NCBI RefSeq assembly: GCF_004770045.1
Contig: NZ_RQFO01000016.1
Span: forward strand, 459,501 to 523,500
Origin: Leptospira montravelensis
GTDB lineage: Bacteria > Spirochaetota > Leptospiria > Leptospirales > Leptospiraceae
Reading direction: 5' to 3'
Length of the DNA: 64,000 bases
Shown here: one piece after another, positions 27,902-37,316 of the stretch
How the letters are laid out: each line of letters begins with the position of its first letter
Position numbering within the stretch: the first letter of the stretch is position 1
The notes under the pieces: model-generated
What the model saw: only the letters and a program-made list of their open reading frames with translations
Told to the model about the DNA's origin: nothing
The model's database searches: none
Translations under genes and position numbers: made by a program

Positions 27902-28363
27902 TTATACCTTTTCGGAAGACATCTCTTCCATAGATTCGATGATGTTTTTTCGAATAGGATGATTTTCATCCCGAGAAATACATTGTTTTCCCTTTCCTTC
28001 TTTACCGTTCAGAATGATAGGACCTTGTAAGTTCGCAGTCATTCCTTTGGGATTGTCATGAGGAATGGTAACAATTAAAAAAATGATTCCTTCTTTCCAA
28101 GAGTTAAGTCCAATGTCATGTAATTCTTCATCTGAAACAGCTGGTTTATAATCATTCATAAACAGTTCTGGTTGGATGACAATAAACGCAAGTCCCGATT
28201 CCTTTGTGGATTGTAACCATTTGAAAGGACTTTCAGGACTTTCTTCAATGAGAGCGTACTCATCAAATTCATCAAATCCAAGTAACCCTTGTGGGAATTT
28301 TAAGATTTGTTTTGCGTCCACTTGGATGGTTCCGAAAGGTTTTGTGTGAATCGTTACCGACAT
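27902..28363 (-). CDS. fliW: Flagellar assembly factor FliW
   Basis: FliW binds flagellin and CsrA and so couples flagellin secretion to translation. The family blocks FPQGLLGFDEF, LAFIVIQP and VTIPHDNPKGMTANLQGPIIL are intact. I chose the ATG at 28363 (MSVTIHTKPFG, 153 aa), because the family usually begins close to the TKxxG strand and AGGAACTAGA precedes it. The frame also allows an ATG at 28405, adding 14 residues right after flgL. It is the fourth gene of flgN-flgK-flgL-fliW-csrA. Confidence 0.95.
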   Translation of the reverse strand: MSVTIHTKPFGTIQVDAKQILKFPQGLLGFDEFDEYALIEESPESPFKWLQSTKESGLAFIVIQPELFMNDYKPAVSDEELHDIGLNSWKEGIIFLIVTIPHDNPKGMTANLQGPIILNGKEGKGKQCISRDENHPIRKNIIESMEEMSSEKV

Positions 28364-28415
28364 TCTAGTTCCTGTACTTTCTATTCTTTCTAATATAACC
28401 GTCATTTAGTTTCCA

Positions 28416-29684
28416 TTACCGAAGGAAATCCATAAGAGTTGGTTTAATAATTTTAGAACCGACATTTAGCGCATAACTATGAATTGTTTCTAACCATTTC
28501 ATATTCATAATCGTTTCTGGAAAATCAATTCCTTCATTTTTAGCTAGAAGTTCTGTCATATACATTTTATCGTAAGAAACACGTTCTTCATGTTGTTCCA
28601 AACGATTCATACGTGCACCAATGGTCGAACGGTGGCGTAGGATATTTTCCAAAGCTAAATCCAAATCACCTAAATCCCTTCCACCAATTCGTTCTTGGTC
28701 TTTTTGGATTAAGTCGTTTCGTAATTGGATGAGAACATCAAATACTGAGAGTCCAGTGACTGTTGCCGACTTAGAAAAGTTATTCGGTGGTTCGCTGGCA
28801 CTAGGTTCAATGAGTCCAATGTCACGAAGTACAGTCCCTCCATCCACATCCTCTAGCCAAATTTGGTGAGGTGCCGTGGAAGAAATAGAAATGTTATCTT
28901 GGGCAAGTTTACTTGCTTTGACTTCTAGTGGTGAGTTATTGATTTTATCAATCACATCATCAATGGTATCACCCACAGAGATATGAATCTCCACTCCATC
29001 AATTTTAAACTTTTGGTCGGAAGTGGCTTGGTAAGCAGAGTTATCTACTTTGGAAGTGACACTGACGTTGGTTCCCCAAAAAACTTTGTTACCAGGAATG
29101 GTGATGGGAATGTATTCGCCTTTTTCGATTTCACGGAGCTGTTCTCCGATATCACCGCGATACTCTACACCCACGTATTGGTTTTTGAGTTCTAGGCCTT
29201 GCAGACCTTTAATTTTGGATTCAATTGGTTCAAAGGGAGGTCTTTCGATGACATGACCACCAAACAAAGGTTGTCCGGTTGCATCACGAGCATTGGCAAG
29301 ATCCACAATGGCACGTAAATGTTGGTCGATCTCTTTACCGATCGCCACTTCCAATTCAAATCCCTTGTCCCCTTGGTATATCCCGTTTCCGGCCTGAACT
29401 GTAAGGACACGAGCCCTTTGGAAAATTTCTCCCATTTTATCGAGGACACCATCAATCTGTTGTAACCTTTGGTATCCATCCCCAATGTTTTCTTCGTATT
29501 GGGAAAGTTCATTCAGTCGGGATCGAAAGTACATTTGGTTTGTGGCCGCACCCGGATCATCGGATGGTTTGCGAATTTTTAATCCGGTTCCTAGTTGGGT
29601 TTGGGTTTCGTCCATCGCCACTTGGTGACGGTTTAAGTTTCGCACCAAGGAATTGTTTTGCATCATGTTAGTAATTCTGATCAT
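28416..29684 (-). CDS. flgL: Flagellar hook-associated protein FlgL (HAP3)
   Basis: Hook-filament junction protein, 422 aa. The N-terminal D0/D1 helices (MIRITNMMQNNSLVRNLNRH, GLKIRKPSDDPGAA) and C-terminal helices (RHRSTIGARMNRLEQ, MNMKWLETIHSYALNVGSK) are of flagellin/FlgL type. The central region of about 200 residues is variable. It is exported by the flagellar type III system. The start lies 2 nt after the flgK stop. Confidence 0.96.
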   Translation of the reverse strand: MIRITNMMQNNSLVRNLNRHQVAMDETQTQLGTGLKIRKPSDDPGAATNQMYFRSRLNELSQYEENIGDGYQRLQQIDGVLDKMGEIFQRARVLTVQAGNGIYQGDKGFELEVAIGKEIDQHLRAIVDLANARDATGQPLFGGHVIERPPFEPIESKIKGLQGLELKNQYVGVEYRGDIGEQLREIEKGEYIPITIPGNKVFWGTNVSVTSKVDNSAYQATSDQKFKIDGVEIHISVGDTIDDVIDKINNSPLEVKASKLAQDNISISSTAPHQIWLEDVDGGTVLRDIGLIEPSASEPPNNFSKSATVTGLSVFDVLIQLRNDLIQKDQERIGGRDLGDLDLALENILRHRSTIGARMNRLEQHEERVSYDKMYMTELLAKNEGIDFPETIMNMKWLETIHSYALNVGSKIIKPTLMDFLR

Positions 29685-29686
29685 GA

Positions 29687-31600
29687 TTATACACCTAACC
29701 TATTGATGACGAGATCCAACATCTCATTGAGTGTGGAAATCATTCTTGCGGAAGCATTATAAGATTGTTGGAACTGAACCATATTGGCCATCTCCTCATC
29801 CAAGTTCACACCCATCACTGACTGACGCATGTTTTCTAGTTCCACCATCAGTTCATTTTGAGTGGTATACTCTTGTTTTGCTTCTCGTGCTTCTGTTCCT
29901 AGTCTAGAGATGAGTGAGTTATAAAAATCATCCGTTGTTTTGGAATAATCAAACATCACCGGTTTTTCACGGAGGGCCGCTGCAATGAGAAGGGCATTGG
30001 ATCCGTCTTTCTGACCGTTAGGTGAATTGTAATCACCAGATCCATTGACATCCTTACCTCGAGCGGCAGCAATGTTTGCCGGGTTGTTTCTCACATCTTC
30101 AGACATTTTAAAGAAAGAAGAAGGATGATACATCGGAGTCAGAGTGATGTCCTGAGCATTGGCTTGGAACTTATTGATCTCACCTACTTTTCGGTAATCA
30201 AAAGATCCAGCCACTCCCGTTGCCGTTAGAATTCCAGTTAGGCCCACAAGAAGTTCCCCAGAATCTTCTAAGTGGCGGATCATAAAGTTTTCTTTTTTAT
30301 CGAGAGGGTTCGTGGTTGCTTTTAGCGCCAACTGGTTGTCATGCGACATGTAAGCCACTACACCAGTTTCTGAACGATTGATTCGTTTGATGACTGCGTT
30401 TAATGTATCATCTTTGGAATAAGGAACAAGAACCTCTGTTTCCCCACCAGGACTTGCTTTTAGAAAACGCATAGTTCCGGAAATTCCAATCGGACGATCC
30501 GCATCAAGTGATGTGCGACCAGTCACGCGAAACACTGCGGTTTTATCGTTTAGTCCATCCCCATCGGTATCAATTTCACCGAAGGTATTGGTGGCAAGAG
30601 CTCTATTTTCAAAAAAGTTTAGATTGGTTTTTCCATTCAAACCAAATCCATCTTTATGAATTTCGTTGATGACATCCATCGCATTGATGGCAAGGGCATC
30701 CACCGCATTGATTTTTTCGACAAGGATACGGTCTCTGATTTCGTAGAGAGCTTGGATGCTTCCCTTACGAAGTAAAACTGTATCACCAGTCTCTGACCAT
30801 TTTAAATCCAGAAGGCCATCGTTATTGGGATTTCCCACCAAATCGATTTTATGAACCTTTTGTCCTTGGACAAGGATCTGTTGGCCAATAAAAACCATGA
30901 GTTCGTCTTCATCACTGCGGCCAATGGTTATGTCTGCCATCCCTGCTAGTTCTTGTAAAAGTTCATCCCTTCTGTCCAAAAGGTCATTGGGATTATCACC
31001 TAATGCTTGTGATTTTGTGATTTTTTCGTTCAGAGATTTGATATTCTCTGCCACAGTATTCAAATGGTTTACTTTGGATTCGATTTCACGATTGGACTGG
31101 TCCCGTAAGAGAGAAAGTTTGCGATACACATCTTCCATTCGGGATCCAAGGGCTTCCGCTTTTTCTTGGACCACAGCTCTATGTGCAGTTTCTTCCGGAT
31201 AGTTAGAAAGATCTTCCCAAGAAGACCAAAACTGATCCATCATGGAACGGAGTGTCGTTCCTGTTGGTTCATTAAAAACAGTTTCTACTTGGTATAAATA
31301 ATCATTCTTTTTTCCCCAATATTCTTTGAGAGAAGAAGAATCAATGATACGGTCATCAATGAAATTATCCCGAACTCTTTCGATTTCGGAAACTTTGACC
31401 CCTTGTCCAATTTGACCTGGAACCTCTGCTCGGTTGAACGCAGGTTCATACAGAGGATCCATACTATTCATGACGACACGTTGGCGCGCATAATGTTTGT
31501 TATCCGCATTGGATATGTTATGACCTGTGGTTTGGATCGCTTGTTGGTGGACCGAAAGTCCTCGTTTCCCTATTTCAATTCCTTGGAATGTTGATCCCAT
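29687..31600 (-). CDS. flgK: Flagellar hook-associated protein FlgK (HAP1)
   Basis: First hook-filament junction protein, 637 aa. The rod/hook-type N-terminus ([37 protein letters not shown]) and C-terminus ([29 protein letters not shown]) are characteristic. The centre is variable. It is secreted through the flagellar export apparatus into the periplasmic flagellum if the host is a spirochaete. flgN lies 9 nt upstream and flgL 2 nt downstream. Confidence 0.97.
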   Translation of the reverse strand: MGSTFQGIEIGKRGLSVHQQAIQTTGHNISNADNKHYARQRVVMNSMDPLYEPAFNRAEVPGQIGQGVKVSEIERVRDNFIDDRIIDSSSLKEYWGKKNDYLYQVETVFNEPTGTTLRSMMDQFWSSWEDLSNYPEETAHRAVVQEKAEALGSRMEDVYRKLSLLRDQSNREIESKVNHLNTVAENIKSLNEKITKSQALGDNPNDLLDRRDELLQELAGMADITIGRSDEDELMVFIGQQILVQGQKVHKIDLVGNPNNDGLLDLKWSETGDTVLLRKGSIQALYEIRDRILVEKINAVDALAINAMDVINEIHKDGFGLNGKTNLNFFENRALATNTFGEIDTDGDGLNDKTAVFRVTGRTSLDADRPIGISGTMRFLKASPGGETEVLVPYSKDDTLNAVIKRINRSETGVVAYMSHDNQLALKATTNPLDKKENFMIRHLEDSGELLVGLTGILTATGVAGSFDYRKVGEINKFQANAQDITLTPMYHPSSFFKMSEDVRNNPANIAAARGKDVNGSGDYNSPNGQKDGSNALLIAAALREKPVMFDYSKTTDDFYNSLISRLGTEAREAKQEYTTQNELMVELENMRQSVMGVNLDEEMANMVQFQQSYNASARMISTLNEMLDLVINRLGV

Positions 31601-31609
31601 ACGATTCTC

Positions 31610-32122
31610 CTAGGCAGTCGCGTTCAAAATGATCGCGCCTTTTTGGCCCTGCCCACGCCTTGTCGGTTGTTTGTGTGAGGTATAAACTTTTTCTCTGGAT
31701 AACTCTTGCAAAGAGTCAACAGTAGTTTGCAAAAACTCTTTTCGTGTTTTTAAGAGTTTATCGTTTGTGATGATAGCGTCTTTTAAATCAGCCACTACCT
31801 TCTTTAATTCTAAAGCGAATGTTTTGAGTTTAAAATTGGACTCACGATCCATTTGGTTCAGAAAACTTGTGAGTGTAATAGTAGATTCATCTTTTGTGAA
31901 TTTTTCCTTTTCATACACATCTTCGATCGTTTTCATCCGAATTCGTTCTAATTCGGATGCTTCTACCATTATATGATAACTTTCTTTGACATAGGACTCT
32001 AAGGATTTTCCGTCCGCAGAATGGATGGACGCTCTTTTTTTGCCTTCCAATTCCAGAAGGCGCTTGTAACAGTCTATTTCATTAGTAAATAAACTTCTAA
32101 GTGATTCTACCCAATCCAACAT
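31610..32122 (-). CDS. flgN: FlgN-like flagellar export chaperone
   Basis: A 170-aa, almost wholly helical protein with heptad-like spacing (LFTNEIDCYKRLLELEGKKR, ALELKKVVADLKDAIITNDK), fitting the FlgN family of chaperones for FlgK and FlgL. Sequence conservation in the family is low, so the call rests on its helical nature, length and position as first gene before flgK. The last 20 residues are basic and unstructured. AAGGA lies 7 nt before the ATG. Confidence 0.85.
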   Translation of the reverse strand: MLDWVESLRSLFTNEIDCYKRLLELEGKKRASIHSADGKSLESYVKESYHIMVEASELERIRMKTIEDVYEKEKFTKDESTITLTSFLNQMDRESNFKLKTFALELKKVVADLKDAIITNDKLLKTRKEFLQTTVDSLQELSREKVYTSHKQPTRRGQGQKGAIILNATA

Positions 32123-32147
32123 GCGAATTCCTTTTCCCTTATGGGAA

Positions 32148-32174
32148 GGATCGACGGATTCCCAAACTTGCTTA
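32148..32174 (-). promoter_or_regulatory. Candidate sigma-28 (FliA-type) promoter of the flgN operon
   Basis: On the minus strand TAAGCAAG (-35, 32174-32167) and GTCGATCC (-10, 32155-32148) are 11 nt apart, the spacing of FliA promoters (TAAAGTTT-N11-GCCGATAA). The -10 matches 6 of 8 if C/T is allowed at position 2, and the -35 matches only TAA well. It lies 26 nt before the flgN ATG. Moderate to weak evidence. Confidence 0.35.
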
Positions 32175-32208
32175 GGAAAATTTATAAAAATTTACTATTT
32201 TCAGGCCT

Positions 32209-32385
32209 ATGTCACTAAAATCGCCGTGTACCAAAGTTTGTATGATGGACCCAGATTCAGGGCTCTGTGCGGGTTGCTATCGAACTATTGAAGAAATTGG
32301 GAATTGGTCTAGGATGACCGAAGAGGAGAGAGAAAAAGTTTGGAGTGAGCTCCCGCAACGAAAGGCGGGAAACTCTCTCAGGTAA
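32209..32385 (+). CDS. Small DUF1289-family protein
   Basis: A 58-aa protein below the usual ORF cut-off. The family pattern is clear: SPCTKVCMMD, CAGCYRTIEEIGNWS, then MTEEEREKVW. Four cysteines (CxxxC and CxxC) could bind a metal. DUF1289 proteins are small cytosolic proteins of unknown function found across proteobacteria and others. It is divergent from the flagellar operon and convergent, with a 5-nt gap, to a second small CxxC protein. Confidence 0.85.
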   Translation: MSLKSPCTKVCMMDPDSGLCAGCYRTIEEIGNWSRMTEEEREKVWSELPQRKAGNSLR

Positions 32386-32390
32386 ATTGA

Positions 32391-32678
32391 TTATTTAGTA
32401 CCTTTATCAATCTTATTGCGGTGTTCTTCACACAATCTATAGAGTTGGTCTGTCGACGGATTTTTCTTTGTTACTTTTTTTCCGCATACAATACACATCC
32501 CTTGAGCTCTTCTTCGTTTGTATAACAACTGAACTCGCTCGGCACCGGAAAGATTGTATTTACTGATTTGAAGGCGAACCCCTTTTACTAAATAACTACC
32601 GATGGCAGATTCATCGCCTTTTTTAAGTTCGGCAAAAATCTTACTCAGCTCATCCGGTTTTATCGATTTAGGTTTCAT
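32391..32678 (-). CDS. Small zinc-ribbon-like protein of unknown function
   Basis: A 95-aa protein. A helical, charged N-terminal half (DELSKIFAELKKGDESA) is followed by a basic patch (LYKRRRAQ) and a treble CxxC...CxxH motif (MCIVCGKK and LCEEHRNK), which fits a single zinc site. A basic zinc-ribbon of this size may bind nucleic acid or the ribosome. I recognise no named family. Confidence 0.7.
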   Translation of the reverse strand: MKPKSIKPDELSKIFAELKKGDESAIGSYLVKGVRLQISKYNLSGAERVQLLYKRRRAQGMCIVCGKKVTKKNPSTDQLYRLCEEHRNKIDKGTK

Positions 32679-32845
32679 ACATTCTCCTGCTTTCTTGCTA
32701 AATTTAACTCTCTGTTAGATTCTAAATGTTAATGCAAATTAGTCAGTACCCACTAACGCGCAACACAATTTTAAAATCATATCCGAATTATCGAATATAG
32801 ACGTAAAAACTAGGGATAAACTCTAAGATTAGAATCATTTTTGTC

Positions 32846-32873
32846 TTGGCAAAGTAAGATTATTGATTATGAT
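32846..32873 (+). promoter_or_regulatory. Predicted sigma-70 promoter of the DUF962 gene
   Basis: TTGGCA (32846-32851), a 16-nt spacer and TATGAT (32868-32873) make a near-consensus housekeeping promoter. Transcription would begin near 32880, immediately before AAGGAG (32881-32886) and the ATG at 32893, giving a very short leader. Confidence 0.6.
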
Positions 32874-32892
32874 CAAGTGTAAGGAGTCATGT

Positions 32893-33228
32893 ATGGAAAA
32901 GAAATACAAAACACTCAAAGATTTTTTCCCTTTTTACTTGGAGGAACATAGCCATCCGTTCAATCGAGCTCTTCACTTTGTTGGATCAAGTCTCGCATTA
33001 GGATGCATCCTTGGATTTTTATCCACAGGTAAGTTCTATATCTTAGCCTTTGCTCTTGTTAGTGGGTATTTCTTCGCATGGATAGGACATTTTTTTGTAG
33101 AAAAGAACCGACCGGCAACCTTTACCTATCCATTTTATTCTTTTATCTCAGATTGGATCATGTATTTCAAAATGCTAACCGGTCGCATTGATGTAGAATT
33201 TGCCAAAATTAAGTCAAATAATAGCTAA
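32893..33228 (+). CDS. DUF962 / Mpo1-like membrane protein
   Basis: A 111-aa protein of the DUF962 (YGL010w/Mpo1-like) family. Mpo1 in yeast is an Fe-dependent dioxygenase for 2-hydroxy fatty acids. The conserved histidines are in EEHSHPFNRALHFVG and IGHFFVEKNRPATF. Two or three hydrophobic segments place it in the membrane. The ATG at 32893 has AAGGAG 6 nt upstream and is preferred over the upstream GTG/ATG codons. The next gene starts 1 nt after its stop. Confidence 0.82.
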   Translation: MEKKYKTLKDFFPFYLEEHSHPFNRALHFVGSSLALGCILGFLSTGKFYILAFALVSGYFFAWIGHFFVEKNRPATFTYPFYSFISDWIMYFKMLTGRIDVEFAKIKSNNS

Positions 33229-33229
33229 G

Positions 33230-33820
33230 ATGAAACTTGTTCTCAATTTGCTTGTAACTGCTGTTTTGTTCCTTGGTTGCCAACCGAAAGAGATTACTAA
33301 ACAAGAGGTAACTTCTCTTCGGGATGGGAACCAAACAAATCTTCTTAGCTTTGCCAATTTGGTTTTACCAAAAATTTTAGGACAAGAATTCAAACGCTTT
33401 GAAACAGAAATAGATAAAGACCAAAAACACGAAGTACAAATTACTTATGGAAGTAATTCTGCGCTCACTTTCAATGATGCTTCGGAATACAGAAAAACAA
33501 ATACCGAATACCATAGTTTAGTTTTACTTCGTACCAGTTATGCTTTGGCCCTCCATCATTTTCACAGATTTTCTTTAAGTCTTTCCAAACCGTTTTTCAT
33601 TCAGGGAGAAAAGAATCCTGATGCAGAAATCCAAGAAGCCGAAATTTTCCGAACTACTATTTCCAAACCAGATTTGGATCATTTTTGGGAGAACCATCCC
33701 CAATTTGATCCCTATCGTGCACCTAAGTTAGGTGAGAAAGAATGGGAAAATGTAACAGGTGAAATTCAAAAATTGTGGAAAGTGGAATTGGATGAATTCA
33801 GTCGTGTTAAGGTGGAATGA
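33230..33820 (+). CDS. Putative lipoprotein of unknown function
   Basis: A 196-aa protein with a lipoprotein signal ([20 protein letters not shown], acylated Cys17). The mature part is helical and charged, with one conserved-looking stretch ([20 protein letters not shown]). No family recognised. I chose the ATG at 33230, since the longer frame from a TTG at 33200 would overlap the DUF962 gene and spoil the signal. It ends 14 nt inside the convergent aat gene. Confidence 0.65.
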   Translation: MKLVLNLLVTAVLFLGCQPKEITKQEVTSLRDGNQTNLLSFANLVLPKILGQEFKRFETEIDKDQKHEVQITYGSNSALTFNDASEYRKTNTEYHSLVLLRTSYALALHHFHRFSLSLSKPFFIQGEKNPDAEIQEAEIFRTTISKPDLDHFWENHPQFDPYRAPKLGEKEWENVTGEIQKLWKVELDEFSRVKVE

Positions 33821-34463
33821 GCCAAGGTTCACATTCACCTAATGCACGTTCCAATCGATCCAAATAAGATAGTTTAGGAATTTCATAGGCACCCAATTGC
33901 CAAGTCACATGATTGAGTTGTTGGGTGTCAAAAAGTTCAAATTGAGACTGGTTTAATTTTTCAAATAAATGAAAAAGTCCCACCTTTCCTGCATCGGATT
34001 CAAAAGAAAACATACTTTCCCCTGCAAAAAATTTGCCAATAGCAACCCCATAGACTCCGCCAACTAAAACATTCTCTGCATTCCAAACTTCTACAGAATG
34101 TGCCCAACCTTTTCTATTTAAGTCCGCATAACCTTCGATAAATCCTGGAGTGATCCAAGTATTATCTTTTTCTCTATAGGAACAAGCTTGCATGACAATA
34201 GGAAAAGCCTCATTAAAACTGATTCGAAATTTATTTTGTTTTACTTTTCTTTGTACAGTTTTGGAAAAATGAACTCTTTTTAAATCAAAAATAGCCCTAG
34301 GATCTAAACAATACCACCGAATAGGATCTTCCGACCAAGGAAAAATTCCGTGTTTGTATGCATATAACAGTCGCTCTACGGAAAAATCTCCACCCACAGC
34401 GACAAGGTCTTCCTTCCAAGTTCGTGGATTTTTAAAAAACTGATCGAAAGTCCTTTGTGTCAA
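33807..34463 (-). CDS. aat: Leucyl/phenylalanyl-tRNA--protein transferase
   Basis: Transfers Leu or Phe from aminoacyl-tRNA to proteins with N-terminal Lys or Arg, creating N-degrons for ClpS/ClpAP. It has 218 aa with family blocks [67 protein letters not shown] and [14 protein letters not shown]. The start is a TTG whose TTGA overlaps the stop of the upstream gene by 4 nt. Confidence 0.96.
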   Translation of the reverse strand: MTQRTFDQFFKNPRTWKEDLVAVGGDFSVERLLYAYKHGIFPWSEDPIRWYCLDPRAIFDLKRVHFSKTVQRKVKQNKFRISFNEAFPIVMQACSYREKDNTWITPGFIEGYADLNRKGWAHSVEVWNAENVLVGGVYGVAIGKFFAGESMFSFESDAGKVGLFHLFEKLNQSQFELFDTQQLNHVTWQLGAYEIPKLSYLDRLERALGECEPWLIPP

Positions 34464-35191
34464 GGTTCCAGTACATCCTTGGGATAATCATAAACTATTT
34501 TTACCTTCAGACTTTTTCCATTTTCATCGTTGATATTGGAAAGACCTTCAAATTGTAAAATTCTCCGCGTTTGCACATCATATACTAAAAAAAACGGTTT
34601 CACAACTTGTTTCAAAAGAAAATTATCAACCTCTAGTCTTAAATAAAGAGCTGGCCTACCCTTCCATTCACCATCTTTAATTTTCTCGGCAGCAAACTGA
34701 TAATCATCTAACTGAACGGGAGCAAGAAAATGAAAAGACATTCTTTCCCCTTTCGATAAAAGTTCCCAATTGTTTCTGACAAAATAATCAAACCCACCAT
34801 CCATCACCGCAGGAGACTTTGGTGTATAGGTCCTTTCGGAAAGAGGATCTTCTTTTTTTCGTTTGGAAAATAGACGGACCGATTTTCCTTTTACATCAGC
34901 ACCTTCAATATATCCGTCTCGAAAGTCTTCGGTTTTAAATGTAGGAACTTCTGAGTTTTTATCGAACTCAATACGTTTGGTGCCAAAAACCTTTCCTTCA
35001 GCGTCTTTGTATTGGATATCAGAATAGATATGTTTTCCATTATTATAATATTCTTTATGATTGTCGGAATAAATATACTTACCTGTTTTCAGATCGTATG
35101 CCTTTCCGAAGTATTGGTATTTTGGTTTTTCTGCCAATAAAGGCAAAAATGATGGAAAAACTATGGCAAAAATTAGGATTTTACGTATCAT
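34460..35191 (-). CDS. Exported protein of unknown function
   Basis: A 243-aa protein from the ATG at 35191, giving signal peptide [20 protein letters not shown]. The frame also opens at 35230, but that would run into the divergent gene. The mature protein is beta-rich with repeated YxxG-like turns ([34 protein letters not shown]), which resemble MORN-like or toxin-wrapping repeats near the N-terminus. It ends in [15 protein letters not shown] recognise no named family. It is coupled by 4 nt to aat. Confidence 0.6.
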   Translation of the reverse strand: MIRKILIFAIVFPSFLPLLAEKPKYQYFGKAYDLKTGKYIYSDNHKEYYNNGKHIYSDIQYKDAEGKVFGTKRIEFDKNSEVPTFKTEDFRDGYIEGADVKGKSVRLFSKRKKEDPLSERTYTPKSPAVMDGGFDYFVRNNWELLSKGERMSFHFLAPVQLDDYQFAAEKIKDGEWKGRPALYLRLEVDNFLLKQVVKPFFLVYDVQTRRILQFEGLSNINDENGKSLKVKIVYDYPKDVLEP

Positions 35192-35203
35192 ACTGTTTAG
35201 ACC

Positions 35204-36376
35204 ATGAAAAAATACAGACTGACTGACCAAAGAACCGTTTTGGGAATTGTTTCCAAACTAACTACAACGATTCTGCAAGATAAGGATACGAAACAAAAGT
35301 TTACCCTTCAAAACCCAGTCGCTATCAACGATATCCTAAAATCAGTCCATATTACAATTTCTACCACTGATCCAATTGTTTCCAAACCAAAATCTTTAGT
35401 TTCTGTTCTTAAAGAAAATCGAATCGAACTTCGTGTGAAACCAGTGAATCCTTACCAAGATGATTTACTTCAAGTGTATGAAATCCTCATTGAACCTTTG
35501 GAGAGATCAGCCAAACGGGCAACGATTGAAGACATATCTGCTTATGAATTCAAAATGGCACAAACAGCCGATTTGGGAACTGTCATTTCCATTTATGGAA
35601 AAACTTCCATCATCAATCAAATTTTAAACCATTGGCAAATTCATTTGGAACAAGTATTAGCCAATTATGGATATTTTATTAAAAAAATTCAAATTGGTTT
35701 TTATTATGCCGTAGACACGCAGCTTATGGAAGCACTTGCTACCTCAAAAGCACCATATTACGTGCGTGATGCGAATAAGAGGATTTTTTATACGGAAAGA
35801 GAATTTTTTAGCCCCAAAAAACTTAGCGAAATATATATTCGTTCTTATTTGGATTCCCTGCTTTTAAATAATATCAAATCTACTTTGATATTTCCAATTT
35901 TTTCCAAAGGAAAAATCTTATTAGGTTACTTCGAAATAATTAGCAATTTGCCAGACCTTGGGAATCCAGTATTACAATCGGATATTGAAGGGGCGGAAGG
36001 AATTGGACCTTTACTAAATTTTTTAGATCAAAAGGCCGAAGAATTTGTATTCCAATTGGAATTCGCATACGCAAAGGATTGGGAAACAATTGTTCGCACA
36101 ACACCCGTTAGAGATATTAGTCAAGATGGAAGAGGAATCGGAATTACCTTTCCCACGGGAACCAATATTGAAACAAGTACATTAGGTTCTCCTGTTTCTT
36201 TTCAGATGGTAATCAATTCTTCCCCCTACACTTTTTATGGAAGTTTACGAAGCATAAAAAAAGGAGAATCCGATTCCACAAACATTGGTGTCCAAATTTT
36301 CCAGTGTGACAAACCAGAGGGAATGTCATATCTTAGTGCTTATGCATCAAATTTAATTGGAGAGGCTGTTTCGTGA
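35204..36376 (+). CDS. DUF1577-like protein with C-terminal PilZ-like domain
   Basis: A 390-aa soluble protein. I associate its layout with the Leptospira DUF1577 family: a beta-rich N-terminal domain, a GAF-like middle (TLIFPIFSKGKILLGYFEII) and a C-terminal PilZ-like barrel with the DxSxxG motif VRDISQDGRGIGI. The RxxxR motif that grips c-di-GMP about 20-30 residues earlier in classical PilZ domains is not evident. The last base group forms a GTGA overlap with the next gene. A second protein of the same layout is at 50851-51975. Function unknown. Nucleotide sensing is inference. Confidence 0.6.
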   Translation: MKKYRLTDQRTVLGIVSKLTTTILQDKDTKQKFTLQNPVAINDILKSVHITISTTDPIVSKPKSLVSVLKENRIELRVKPVNPYQDDLLQVYEILIEPLERSAKRATIEDISAYEFKMAQTADLGTVISIYGKTSIINQILNHWQIHLEQVLANYGYFIKKIQIGFYYAVDTQLMEALATSKAPYYVRDANKRIFYTEREFFSPKKLSEIYIRSYLDSLLLNNIKSTLIFPIFSKGKILLGYFEIISNLPDLGNPVLQSDIEGAEGIGPLLNFLDQKAEEFVFQLEFAYAKDWETIVRTTPVRDISQDGRGIGITFPTGTNIETSTLGSPVSFQMVINSSPYTFYGSLRSIKKGESDSTNIGVQIFQCDKPEGMSYLSAYASNLIGEAVS

Positions 36377-36747
36377 CTCAGGAGCAATATGAAACAATCA
36401 TAACGATACTTACAAAAATTCAGGATAGCGGTGGATCCGATCCTTACCGTTTGGTATTGTATTTAGTTCCCAATATGGGGATTATTTTTGGCACCACACT
36501 TTTGTTTTTTTTGTTTCAGTGGTGGCATAAACAAAAGATGGCACTCATCCAGTCTGGACAATACAAACCTTGGAGTTTTGACATCAGATTGTATTCCTTT
36601 TTCCTTGGTCTTTTGTTGACATTCACTGGTTTTGCCTTATCGTTTGTATTTATACTCGTCTTAGGAAGTTCTATGGCGATGTTAGGAGGGTTAATCCCAT
36701 TCGCAATTGGACTCGGTCTCTTGACCTTCTACAAAATGTATCGGTAG
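36373..36747 (+). CDS. Small membrane protein of unknown function
   Basis: A 124-aa protein with three hydrophobic segments (about 25-47, 74-95 and 100-118) and a short basic cytoplasmic loop (WWHKQKMALIQSGQYKP), similar in general form to small DUF6249-like membrane proteins. The GTG start overlaps the TGA of the DUF1577-like gene. It precedes an ECF sigma gene, which raises the possibility of a role in sigma control, but no anti-sigma motif is visible. Confidence 0.65.
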   Translation: MTQEQYETIITILTKIQDSGGSDPYRLVLYLVPNMGIIFGTTLLFFLFQWWHKQKMALIQSGQYKPWSFDIRLYSFFLGLLLTFTGFALSFVFILVLGSSMAMLGGLIPFAIGLGLLTFYKMYR

Positions 36748-36833
36748 ACTCGGTACAACGTATCTGCAACGAGGAAGATTGGAATTCTGTTCAATCGATC
36801 CTAAGAGGAGACGTATCCCAATTCGAAGTCCTC

Positions 36834-37316
36834 ATGAAACGATACCAAGGTATGGTATTTTCCCAGGCCAAAAAGGCCTTTCTCACCGAGGAAGAAGCGG
36901 AAGATTTTACCCAAGAAGTATTTTTAAAAGCCTATGAATCTTTAAGTCAGTTCCGAGGAGAATCTCAGTTTTCCACATGGTTATTTCAAATTGCAAGGTT
37001 TCGCCTAACAAAAGTTTTTAAGAAGAAAAAATTACCTATTGTTGATTGGCAAGAAGATATATCCGTTGTAGCGGACCTATCAAAACCTTCCGTAATTGAA
37101 ATTTTAGATAAAGAAGAAACAAGTCATAACCTGCGATCCCTTGTTTCCAAATTACCAAAATCATACCAGTTGCCGATTCTTTTACATTATTTTGAAAACA
37201 AACCTCTCAAAGAAATTGCCGCCGATCTCAATATAAAACTTGGTACGATTAAAAGTCATATTTCTAGAGGAAAGGATTTATTAAGGAAATGGTGGTCACA
37301 TGAAATCGAAGGTTGA
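36834..37316 (+). CDS. ECF-family RNA polymerase sigma factor; true N-terminus uncertain
   Basis: Sigma-70 region 2 (LTEEEAEDFTQEVFLKAYESL, FSTWLFQIARFRL) and region 4 (LPKSYQLPILLHYFENKPLKEIA, LGTIKSHISRGKDLLRKW) are intact, with the short linker typical of extracytoplasmic function sigma factors. The first ATG is at 36834, but region 2.1 clearly continues upstream in the same frame (SILRGDVSQFEVL at 36795-36833) and no ATG, GTG or TTG lies in that frame as far as 36672. The real start may be a rare codon such as ATC at 36762, or a frameshift. Two small membrane genes follow with overlaps. Confidence 0.88.
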   Translation: MKRYQGMVFSQAKKAFLTEEEAEDFTQEVFLKAYESLSQFRGESQFSTWLFQIARFRLTKVFKKKKLPIVDWQEDISVVADLSKPSVIEILDKEETSHNLRSLVSKLPKSYQLPILLHYFENKPLKEIAADLNIKLGTIKSHISRGKDLLRKWWSHEIEG

